From Centroberyx gerrardi (lineage: Eukaryota; Chordata; Actinopteri; Beryciformes; Berycidae): DNA of 64,000 nucleotides. Position numbers and translations under genes: made by a program. Positions 13,801 through 25,500 of this stretch are shown here, in pieces (the first letter of the stretch is position 1; the number at the start of each line of letters is the position of its first letter). Where the stretch lies: positions 14,912,190 to 14,976,189 of the forward strand of contig NC_135999.1 in assembly GCF_048128805.1 (NCBI RefSeq). The letters are read 5' to 3'. Under the pieces are notes generated by a model, which saw only the letters and a program-made list of their open reading frames with translations, ran no database searches and was not told the DNA's origin.

Positions 13801-15440
13801 TGTCCCATGTTGTTTTCCATTAAAGTGACAATAGCGCTGTGTGCCTCTTAGAGACCTTACGGACAGGCTTGCTTAACTTCTCATCTATTTGGTGACTTTA
13901 AGGGGGTGTGAGTGTTACCTGTATACAATGAGAAAAAGGGCAATGAGGGAGTTTTAAGAAAGAAAAGCATCATCTGAGTAGAAAAGGAGCGTTGTGTGTG
14001 GTTGGCGGGGGGGAGTCAGAAATTGGGCACAATAGTTTAACTTTGCTCTCAGTTTTTGCTCTCTGTGTTTTTCTATCTTTGTTCTTTTTCCAACATACTT
14101 GTGACAGTTACATCACCATCACTGGTAGAGCTGCATCATCTCAATTAGTGCTGAACCACACACAGAGGAGCCAACAATGATCCAGGCCAACAATGTGGAG
14201 ACACTGGTTAACACAGAGAACCAGGACCCCAAAGTATCCAATTTAGATTCTGGGCAACTGAAAATTACATTCAATTAAGTAATTAGAATGTTAAATCATT
14301 AAAATTTTTATTCTCATGTTATCCTAAACCATGACAATTGCTTTCTCAACTTGTTGTTACTGAAGGTAAACACGCTGTATATTAGCCTGTAGCATACAGA
14401 TCTAAGCCTAGCCTGCATCCAACCCCATCACTCATTTTCACTCTTCCACTTCTTGTTAACCATAAGAGTCATTTGTGGGACTACTGATTAATGGGCTTGG
14501 GATAGCTGACCTAGGGGCTGTTTGCCTGAATTAATTGTTGCCTGACCAGATATTTCAGTCTTCAGTCTTGATCAGCGGTTCTCGGTCCAGAACCACGGGT
14601 CTAGAGCATTCCTGATCAGGCATAGTTGCAAAGAGTTGCTTTACCTAAAATGGGCAAATGTACACACAGGCTAACTGTATCCAGTCCACAAACTGCCAAG
14701 TCCAATCCTGAAGCTTGTAGACAACAACTACCTTCTCTGAGTGAACAACTGCTAGTCACATAAGCCTTCAAGCAGTCTGTGATAAGCTATTGTGCTGTGC
14801 AAAATAGTAGCAATATGAATATACGAATCTTGCAGCGTTTGCAAACATGCAGCCAAAATTAATTGCAAATCACTCTCATCAACAACCTACAAAGAGTAAT
14901 GGTTGTCAGTGTCCCATGAAATCCTGCCCCTCGTGGGAATATGCCTCCCTGCCACATCTGCACTTAACGTTACATAAAGGCAATATCAACAACCACGTTT
15001 GTGAAACAAAATAAATTGACATCAAGCTCTAAAATCAAAGTACAACAACTTGTAACTGTGTCGAAAGGTGAGAGGTTTACGCTACATTCTCTTTTTAATA
15101 GAGGGGAGGCATATGGGACAGCTGCCCATCAAACGGAATATCAGATAAATCAATTGGTAAATTGCACTTAAATGTACTTTCGGTGCAATCTGACGAATAG
15201 CAACATAATCGGAATTTATGTGCTGCCCGCATATATAACGTGTTGCACGCGGATTCAACTCCTCGCACTCATAACATCCATTAGCTCAGTTCGTGCAGAA
15301 TTAGTTTCAAGACAGTCAGCAAACGAGCGAGACGAGCTATGGAAACTTAACAGCCCCTTCAGATTGTGTTGATTGTATGTCCCTACCATTACCGTGCATT
15401 GCGAACAACTACACTGGGTTGAAATTGCCACCTTAAACTT
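10850..15440. other. No gene recognised; probable intron
   Basis: AT-rich unique-looking DNA. A fragment at about 14570-14610 (agcggttctcggtccagaac) resembles a Charlie-type repeat end. No exon with conserved protein content was found on either strand. Confidence 0.5.
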
Positions 15441-15965
15441 ATCTTAGATCGCTAACATTAGCCAACAAGCTAGCCACCAAAAGTAGTACGTTAAGTTGGC
15501 TAACGTTAGCTATGCTAACTTTAGCTAGCTAACGAGCTGTAGCAAACGTTAGCTAGCCAATGCTAGCTATTCCCGGCCCTCTTCCATCCGTCCAATATTG
15601 CAACATTTCAGAGTGGTAATCTAACGTTGTATGATCGTACACTTTCCTTACCTTAGAAATGTAGAGATGAAAAGGCAATGAGCTTCGCCGGCGATTCCTT
15701 TTTTTGCCGTGTCCAAAAGGAGATCTCCTTCGAAGCTTGATGAAGCTAACGCTAGCGGCTCCGACGAGGTCCCAGCTTCTTCGTTTAGATTTCCCACCAA
15801 TAGTAGTATTAACAGCTATCTAACAGAAGCTAGCACGTTAGCAAGACTAGCTAACTAGCAGCCCCTCCAAGGCAATCAACTAGCTAGCCAAGTTGCTCTT
15901 TCGCGTAATGTTAGCTACAAATATGTGGCGTTAGCTAGCTAGTGAAACAACGCTAACGTTAGTTG
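15440..15965. repeat. Cluster of GCTAACGTTAGC-type words
   Basis: Near the minus-strand 5' exon the palindromic words gctaac, gttagc, aacgtt and gctagc occur many times, for example gctaacgttagctatgctaa at about 15499, gctagctaacgagctg at about 15524, and cgctaacgttagttgc at about 15950. It is not a regular tandem array. Another instance, gctaacgttagctac, sits inside the hAT element at about 2201. Confidence 0.7.
15653..15830 (-). other. 5' noncoding exon of a minus-strand gene (fbxw7 candidate)
   Basis: On the minus strand a GC-richer stretch (15780-15660) runs into CTAAG followed by gtaaggaaag at 15651, an excellent donor. No conserved open frame ends there, so it looks like a 5' UTR exon whose transcript continues below position 1. 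In human, FBXW7 lies next to TMEM154 on the same strand and has a noncoding first exon followed by a very long intron, which fits. The 5' end is uncertain. No FBXW7 coding exon is seen in the window, so the gene name is only a synteny guess. Confidence 0.35.
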
Positions 15966-16975
15966 CTCTGTCAAGTTGACGACTGTGTTAGTCGGCCATT
16001 TAACACAATTCCTTCACTGGGCAACATATGTTGGCCTCCGACCATTACAATAGGTAAAATACATCAATTAAGACCAAATAGCGTATCTGTTATGAATGAT
16101 TTGCCTGTCATAGCCACCTCAACAACCGCCAGGTTTGTTCGTCTCCTGTCTCTCCACCGACTGGAGATAATAGGTGTCGCAATATGATGATGACATATTT
16201 TTTGTTTGCTGTTGGGCGCTCGAATGTGATGTCATATACTGCCTGAGTGAGAGGGGAGAGCCCATGGGAAAGAGACAGTCTGTGCGACTATGTATATTGA
16301 GGGGGGGGCGTCATAAATTGTGCAGCATTAGATTAACATAGGCCTAGCTAATTCTTTCCAGCATGTTCAGCCTCATTTATTCATTGGCAGAGGACTAGCT
16401 ATCATGGATCAGGCTGTACTGCTCAAGTGAGTGCCAGCCATGGTTTGTCTTATGGTCATTTTCATGCCCTGTATCTTAATCCTCCAGGGAGAGTCTGAAA
16501 CCCTGAGATATCACTAAGCACTAAAAATGTGATTCTGAGAAGCATGGAATTGAAACTGGCATTTGGTCAACGAAAGCTAAAAAGCATACCTCTTAGTGAA
16601 AACAAAAGAAGATTTTATTCTAGGCCGACAGATAAACTGAAAATATCCACACATTGTTGCTAAATACCCTCAAAAATGTATTGTATTTATTTGAAACCTT
16701 TCTATGTGCTCCCTATATAGAAAGTAAAACATATTAGCCTTTTTGCTGTTTGTGTTAATTTGTCTTTTACACTTCAATACACTTTTACAATTCACATCAA
16801 TAGGCGTCACTGTGTGAAAGCACATGACATGTTGCTCATCAAGCATGATATACCACACTGTCCAACTGGTGCAAGGAGCAATCTGAAAGAGGCAGAGGGA
16901 GGTTTCACAGGGTCTTACTTGCAGGTCACGACTCTGTAAAGGACCAGGCTCAAAACTGTGTAGTATGTCTCTTTT

Positions 16976-16978
<3 letters not shown>

Positions 16979-17026
<48 letters not shown>
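16979..17026. repeat. (CA)n microsatellite
   Basis: An uninterrupted CA run of about 48 bp in the region between the 5' exon at 15.65 kb and tmem154. Confidence 0.95.
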
Positions 17027-17027
<1 letters not shown>

Positions 17028-17969
17028 CCATTCCCTGCTGTACACTGTGTTTTCCACTCAAAGATTGCCCTAGCATGATCAAATGTAATGATAGCAACAG
17101 GCAGATGAAGAGATGTTGGAGTGAGGGGTCGTCCATAACATCACAGCTGTTGAAGGCAAACAAACAGGCTGTTGGCATGGCTGTGAAATGGAGCTGATAA
17201 AGTGTGACAGCAACAGTGCCTGACATGGATACAGTCATCCATAGATTTACAAAGCTGTATAAATTCAGAGAGACAGGACTCTGGAAATATGACAATGAGA
17301 ATGTGTTGTCCAGAGGAATACATCACATACTGATTCATAGTGACAGAACCTCTATTCAGACATGAATGTAATCAATCTTTGTCAATACACATAAGGTATT
17401 AAACATATGTCTGGTACAGGAATCCTTTGCCAATTGTCAGGTGGTAGTCAACTGACAGTGTCTCATGTTATAGGCTCATCTCTCTCAGTCTAATCCAAGC
17501 CCCTTTGTATTTTATTAAGCATGTATCTATACATTATCCATTATATATTATTTGTCACAGTCACGTTTGGAGGGAATCATTGCTGTTTTATACAAATGCA
17601 AGCCAGTGGCACTGTGTGAACAACTCTGTTTGCATGTGACATTGCCCATACGTACAACAGTCAGCAGTAAGCCATAGTGCATCTATTTGAAAAGCTGTAT
17701 TTAAGCAGTCAGTGTAAGTGTGGAGATACAGTATCAACTTGAATTGATTTATCTGTACAAGGTCAATAAGGCAATACTATTTCTATAGTTGTGGGCTTAC
17801 AGCATAAATGGTGCTGCAGAAAACAAGTAACCCCTGAGGTGCTAATGAAAAGCTTTGAGACATCACTTAATATCAAGATGTTAATGTTTTGTTAGCAGTG
17901 CCTCTGACCGGCTATAGAAAGTAGTGATATCCAGACTTTGTGCAGTTACAGCATTGCTGTCTGGAAATC

Positions 17970-18004
<35 letters not shown>

Positions 18005-20087
18005 AGGGAGGGAAAGAGAGGGTGAGAGACTCATTTCTCATTTGTATTCATTGGTCTGCATGGATTGTCTGTCCTTGCTCCCCCAGAACCTCCCCTGATA
18101 TGAATTCCATTACCTTTCAATGAGTGTCCATCAGACATACGGAGCTCAAAGAGAAAAAGGGGGACAGGCTCATCAGTAGATTTACAGTACTAGACACATA
18201 AGCGGAATTTGAATGGGTGCCGTGGGCGCCTGGCACCCGTGGCCAACAATGTAGAGAATCCCTTGGAATGTAGTGATATTGGTGAAAAATACTCAAGAGG
18301 TAAAGAAGCATATTATGAACAATCGTGACTATTTTTCTTTATCAACCATTATCATCAGTCATTGATAAATTTGCAAAGATGAAATCTAGAAAAATTAATT
18401 GTGGGGTTGGTGCAATATGGCAGATGTGGGGAAAACAATTATGTTGTGATATTGATGCATTTACATGACGTAATGTGAATTGGTAAATAAATACACTCAA
18501 TTTTGGCTACACACTCATGTTGTTTTGACAGGTCACTGGAAATACGTGCTGCATTTTCTGTAGCATAATAGTTGTGGATTTTAACTGTAATTTCAGTTTG
18601 CTGATTAGCTTTTATTTTTGCCCTTTTAGACCTGTAACATGGTCGGGTAGAGACAGACATCTCAGCTGTAGCTTGCACCCATATGCATGAAAGACAAGCA
18701 GAGGGTGTACATGCACAGACACACTTGTCAGAGAGATGTACCACACTTAAACGTTGCTGAGTTATATTCAAATTTATATGTTTTTTTAATATGATACATT
18801 TAAAAATCACTTCAAAAGCAACTTATTGATTCGAGCTTGTACAATTTGTACATTTACATTGGCAAAAAGCAGTGCGCAAAAAATTGCAGCAATATTATGC
18901 TATGTTGACAACTGCAGCTACCTACCATGTCATTTTATAACTACACAAAAGTAAAGTAAATCAAATATGCAGTCATAAGCCAATTTATTTAGAATTAATG
19001 ACATGATTATACATATCTAACACCATTTAAAATTTCACAAACATCTTTTACAATTTCATCAAAATCCTGGGAAAGCTTCATCTGATACAGGCTCAGTTTA
19101 CCAGCAATGCTGAATTTCACACCTATCATTATAAGTAAAAATGAACTTAATATGAAATTGTTTACAAAAGGCTTTTCTTAAAAAATATTTTTTATTTTTG
19201 AAAAATGTGTTCTCATATTTACAGTGCAAGATACTGCAAAATACTGACTGTCACTCTTGGAAGCTTACATTTAGATCAGTGTAATGACTGTTTCGAGTCA
19301 ACTCTCATAGGCTAAAACCATAATATCCAACAATATATTCAATCAGAGAGTTCTAATCTATGATGAGATGATGAAAATCTTATTAGGTCCTTTGCACTAA
19401 TAAAATAATCGTTTTTTAGAAAGCTGTGATGTATAATAATGATGTATCAAGAGACTCAAATACTAGAATAAGAATACTGATTTCACACTCCAAGATTTCA
19501 AACAATTGCTGAATAAAAATACTTTCTCCATTAAATACTAACCAGCTATATCATGCATGCACAGTCATGAAAGGAGTGCCCGTCTCTGTTTGTCATGCAT
19601 GCCTATCAACAGGATGTTTCCCTACTAAACCCTGCCGCACAGTGCAGCACAACAAAACGACAATGATGTGAAGAAGAGAAGCCACCAGCAGAAACATTTG
19701 ATGTGCAATCATATCTATGATGGGATTGTGCTGTAGAGAGGTATTGGCCCAAGTGTGGGCTTTACTCTGGCCACAGACTGCAAACCAAGGATATATGCAA
19801 CAGATAATGTGAGGAAAGTTGGTGGCTACAAGCTATAGCACATGCAGTGTGTTTTTTTTTAGAGTTATGCTTAATCCTTTTTTCTCAGACTGATTTCTAA
19901 AGACAAAGAAAATACATTCACCCGGCATAGTTCATTACTGTTTGACAGTTGAATACAAAAGGCACTAAAAACAGCCAAAGCATGAATGAAACAATAACTG
20001 AAAGGCACAATACTGAGTTGATGGCAATGCAACAGCCATTCATTATCATTATAAGAAAACAACAGTACCAGTACTCAACTAGTTTAA

Positions 20088-20373
20088 AGGCCCATTCACA
20101 TCTAGAATAACTATAAAGTTAACTATAACTATGAAAAGATTTAAATTGTTCCACGCAAATAGAATTTCTGTGTTCACACAACAATAACTATAAAAACATC
20201 CAAAACGATAATTATAACTTCATTTTTGGCTCGGTCTCAGAGTGAGATTACGTTAAAACATTTTCAACCAATCAATTTAGACCCAAATAAAACGATGTCA
20301 TTGTAGTGTGAATGCTTGATCGTTATAGTGTATAGTTATTTTTAGAGTTAGCGTTCTAGATGTGAATGGGCCT
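20088..20373. mobile_element. MITE with perfect 20-bp inverted repeats
   Basis: The left end aggcccattcacatctagaa is matched exactly by the reverse complement of the right end, ttctagatgtgaatgggcct. The interior is AT-rich (taactataactatgaa), with no coding. Length is 286 bp. Flanks ttaa / caag give no clean duplication. Confidence 0.75.
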
Positions 20374-20795
20374 CAAGTCCAATTGTTGCACACTGCTTTC
20401 CATAAAAGCCTTGACGGAGGAATAACTGCCAAGAGTTTTATGATGCTGCATTCTAAAAAAACATTAACTTTGACATTCTTTGTTCTTGCTGCTGTTTCTT
20501 TTTTTTTTATATTGAAAAGGAAAATAATGTCTGTATTTCCTTTTAAGCACTTGTTGTAATGTTGTTTCCTGGCAAACAAAGTAGTCCCTGCGGTCCATAA
20601 CGTTGCAGTAATGTTGTGGGAATGTTGACGAATGGTCAGAATTTCGGAGTTGGCTAGTATGTGTTGCAGTGCCTCTGGGTCACCGTGTGTCCTCGCATGC
20701 AGGGGGAACGTCCTTTGTCACCTGCAGGAAAGGAACCATGGGAGAGAAAGGTGACAGTGTCCGTAACTTTTCATCTTTAGGGTGCAGAACAGACC

Positions 20796-20798
<3 letters not shown>

Positions 20799-20860
<62 letters not shown>
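20799..20860. repeat. (GA)n microsatellite
   Basis: A GA run of about 62 bp with one aaag interruption. A shorter GA run lies at 17974-18000. Confidence 0.95.
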
Positions 20861-22509
20861 GCCAGATACTTCAGACCATTTCTGTCACTGCAAAAACAGT
20901 CAGAGGAATTATAATCTCTGAGCTCTGTTGACATGTAAACTGTCAGGATGAAAGTAGTGGAGTTTACAGTCAAGTGTTTTAACTACTGTGTCTTATTGTA
21001 CATAGGCCAAGTGGCTCTGGAATTAAGCCGGTCTAAAAGGTACAGCTGCTGCATGTAGAGGACAAAACACAGGAGCAACATCAGTAACATAATATTTACT
21101 TCTGTTCCGAGTTCTCTTTCGTAACTTTGTGTCTACAGAGAACCTCCCCGTTGACTGGAAGTAGCCTCTCACCCTTGCACAGCTTTGCAAATAAAATCCT
21201 GGGAAAAAGCAGTGTGTGAATGACGTTGGTCAACAGTGAGCGGAGTGGACCTTGACCCCGCCCTCCCAGGCCTGCAAGAGAGGAGACCGTCCCCAGCTAA
21301 GTTGCGCCACACTTCCATGCATGCCTGTCGTAATCACTAACAGATGTTAGGAGTGTTTGTGCTTTAAAACATTACCATGTGTAATGAGTAAAGGGTCACA
21401 GTTCATCAGTCACAGCTATTCTAAAGCCGGCTGGTGCATCACAACAAATGAAGAAAAAAAAAAGGGGGGGTTGGGAAAGACTAGTTATTACCCAAGGCAA
21501 ATTGTTGATCTGCATTGGCTTCATTATGTAACAAATCTGTATGTAATAGGTCATTTGTAATGCCTGAGTATATCATAACTACATGAATACTTATTTTAAC
21601 GTATGTGTGATGATGATTTATGCTGAGTTCGTTCAGTAGAAGTTGGTAGCATTAACACCTGCAGAAACAAGTCACTGGGCCTTTCCCCTTGCTTAATGAA
21701 AATGTGCCAATGCTCTTCTACTGGCTGTGACGCAGTCAGTGTTTTGTCTTATCCCGCAGCATTGCCACACAAACTCTGAAAGCTTACACAAAAACAGGAG
21801 AGAAAATATGTATATTTCAGAATCATTTAGGACTCCTCAGACATCTGATTTACTATCCAAAAACAATGTTTATCTTACTTAATGGTGGCAGTACACTTTA
21901 GAATTAAAAATGAAACACCAGAGAAATCATCTGCCGAAATACCACAGAAAGTGAAAGAAATACTCACAGATTCCTTTTAAGGCTGACATTTAGAAATGCA
22001 GCTCTGTGATCATGAGGGGTGAATTACAAGGAATTGAATGTGTTCCGGATATAATCACACAGTGGACAAAAATGTAATAACAAGTGTAGAAGCATGCTCA
22101 CCATAAATATAATTATGTATGTTTAGAGTCCACTGCAGCTCCACCTAGAACAAACAAACCGACAAACAGACAACATATGGGATTAATACACATTTTAACC
22201 CCAACCACAAACTGTCATCATCCACATCATAGACAGGCTACAAAGTCATTTTCCACAAACAATATGGAACTAAGAAATATATTCACCAAACGGATTATCT
22301 GGTAAACCGACTGACATCAGACAGTTTTGTTTTGTTGCTTGCTGTATGTTAGAGGTTAGAATGTCTTTAACAATTAGTGCAATAGTGACATCTGCTGGAT
22401 CAATTCCCCCAACTCATCTTACCTTTCAAAAACCAAGAAAACCTAATTTGACAAGTCAAATATTTGGAGCACATCTCCTTATTTCCTCACATTTTTTTCT
22501 ATACGTTTT

Positions 22510-25500
22510 TTATAGAAACCCACCGTCTTTGCTCATCCATTGGTCCAATTCTTCCATCTCTAGCTCCAACACAGAGGGCACGTCCTCCTCAAACATGGGC
22601 CTGGAAGGCACAAAGTGATGTTACTGTCCTGTTTAGGAAATCAAACAGGACACAGATATAGGCTAACACACCAAATCTCTTCCAACTGAACTGAATTTTA
22701 TTGATACTCCAATCGAATTAAAATCCAGTGTGATTTTTTGAGATCTTCCCATCGGACATAAGAAGAGACTGCATGGTCTTCTGTTTCCAGAAGAAAAGGT
22801 GCATTAGGCTAGGCCTTGTGGTTTCCAAAGTGGGGTCCAGGGACTACAAGGGGTCACTGAGGGGGTTCCAGGAATTCCCCCAGATTTCACTGTAATTTCA
22901 CAAGTTAGTGCAATGAAAACCTGTATAAGAATGGCTGTTTTGATCAGAGGTTTCACTCTCTGGACTACACCTACTGTATAATCAGTTATATATTTCTATA
23001 CTAAATCATATCTAACAACAAAACCTTTCTCAGATGAGGGTACCTCAGAGAAAACCTTATCAAACAGGGGCTCATGGTCATTTATGTATGTATTTGGAGG
23101 GCATTAATATGAAAAAGTTTGGGAAGCTCTACCCAGAATGCTGTGCTGCTTTTCTTCATTTGCAGCTGATGCTCCAGTCTGTTTTGTAATTTTCCCTTTA
23201 TTTTTCCTCAGAGCCATTTCAGACAGACATTCAGGTAAATTAAACTTGATTTACTTTGATACTTGTTTTCATGCTAATAATGCTACCTGCTCACATGGGA
23301 AATACCAAACGGTTTATTAGCTTCACACAGAGGTGTGACCAAATCGCCTTCGCTCGAGTCCCAAGTCAGTCTCAAGTCAAGTCCCAAGTCTAAATGTAGA
23401 TTACCAAGTCAAGTCTATGTCATTAATGTCAAGTCTCAAGTCTAAATATAGAACAGCAAGTCAAGTCAGAACAAATCAAGAGTCCAGTATCAATTTAATA
23501 TCTTAAAGAAAACAAAATATCTAGGACTTTTCAATGCAATATGGTTTTAATAGGATAAAAACTTGGTAAGAGCATCATGAGTTTGATTTCTATGATCAGT
23601 TTCATCTTCAATAAATTCAATCATTCCATACAAATTCAGAAAACAGAATTAAAATTCAGTCATCTGCTGGAACAAATCTCATCACTTTCAATCTAAGTAA
23701 TTTACACAAACACAAGATCTTTTGTCAAGACTTTAGAAACCTTTTCAAGTCATCAAAGTACAAGTCAAAGTCAAGTCCCAAGTCATCAGAACCCAAGTCA
23801 TGTCTCAAGCAATTAAAACTGGGACCCGAGTCAGACTCAAGTCCCCACCTCTGGCTTCACACCATAGATACATGTGTGTAGTGTTTTATGATGACACAAA
23901 AAAAAACCCAACAAACTGATTTTAGAAAATTCTTTACCTTTAACTTTGCATATGATTCATGCACTGTGGTTGGATGACCAGTGTTAGTGCATTAGGATCA
24001 GTTAGTGATGAGAGTGTTTGGTTAGAAAAAAATGTAAGAACAATCAATATGAGCAAGAACACAAAACTTCATCTGCAGGCCATTCAGAAAGCTGAACACT
24101 ATCCAAAAAAATCACCTGTTGGGCATTGTGTCCACACAGAATATTTGAGTCTATTTCTACAGGTTACTTTCTATGCCACATACATTATAAACATTGCTAT
24201 GCCGACTCAGAGGGCAGTGTCAATTTGGTTAGTAGTAATTTGGTTGTAGTACTGTGAATATGCCACAGAGGTCGCTCCTGTCCTCTCATGGGTTTCGGCC
24301 TTACAAAGACAGCTCAGAGGTTTAAGAGGCCCATCTGGTTTATCATGAAGTCAAAGTGCTATTATTAGTCCAACAATGTTTCAGTTGTTGGGATAATGAA
24401 GGCAGAAGTTGTTAGCACTTTGTCAAGGGATCAAGAAACCATAAATAAAATAAAAAGATGCTAATAAATGCAGTTTTTAAGATGCTGTTTTTAAGAGAAA
24501 GTGAAGTGTAATAAGTATGCAAACATGAACCCACACTTCACTTGCACATACACACTTTTCAAACAGGAAATATTAAGGGGAGGAATTTCTTTTCAAAATG
24601 AAAGATTTTGCATGGTAGCTAGTAGTCCTTCAAATTAGCAGCAGTAGAAAAATATAAAAAAAAAAATGTTAAAAGATATATTATATCTTATTCTCAGTAC
24701 TTACATTGGCACCTTCTCTGCGCTGCCCTCATCCAAATATGAATCTTTTCTACGATCTGTGACAAGAGAGAGGATTTTCATCTTCTATTATCTGATAAAA
24801 TGGCACATATCAATCAGCATTTACTCTACCAGAAAAATAATTATAATAATAATTAATGATTAAGTTATAGATCATTAACAGGTGTTGATATTGCTTTAAC
24901 TAAAATAAAAGGTTTGCTCTGTCATCAACTGAAGGTAGCTGATAGCTTAAGTTCTTTCAAAGCTATCTCCATATGACAGAAATGAAGAGATTCATCATGT
25001 TAAAGGGTTTCGTGTTGTGATGGACATACCTGCATTGCTCATTTTTTGGTTCCACCTGCGGTTGACCACAATACCGCCTACTACCATGCCAATTATTATG
25101 ACCACCAGCACCACAGGGATCAGAATGATGGTGGGAGTCAATGTCTCGTCCGATGGTTCGGTTGGCTCAGCACTCACAGCGCTGCTGTCCTCTGGAGCAG
25201 CTGCAAGAGGGTCAGCCAGAGCAAAGCACAGAATCAGTCATCAGTCCAATTAGGCTTCATTCAGAGGCTGATAATGTAGTCGCTTGTATAATGAGCGTGT
25301 CTTGCTGCGTTTCTATATGTTGGTCTGCAAATAAAAATATAAATAATTCTCTATTTGTATCAGAAGCCACAGACTACAGCCCAGGGTAATGCAACTATTA
25401 CCCCTCAGTTAGTTAGCCTGATGATCAGCAATGCATAAAAATATTGATTATTACAATTATCTAAGCACAAATGAATGCTGTGGCGGTATGTTAGGCCATA

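Larger units (their letters stand above)
16200..22509. other. Intergenic: no gene recognised apart from one MITE and microsatellites
   Basis: This lies between the putative 5' exon and the 3' end of tmem154. It includes the 3' UTR of tmem154 just below 22510, whose polyadenylation site I could not place. Confidence 0.5.

Noticed and set aside
23340-23850. CRISPR-like or satellite array of caagtc units
   Set aside because: Spacing is irregular, and the whole block is bounded by hAT inverted ends with a perfect 8-bp target duplication.
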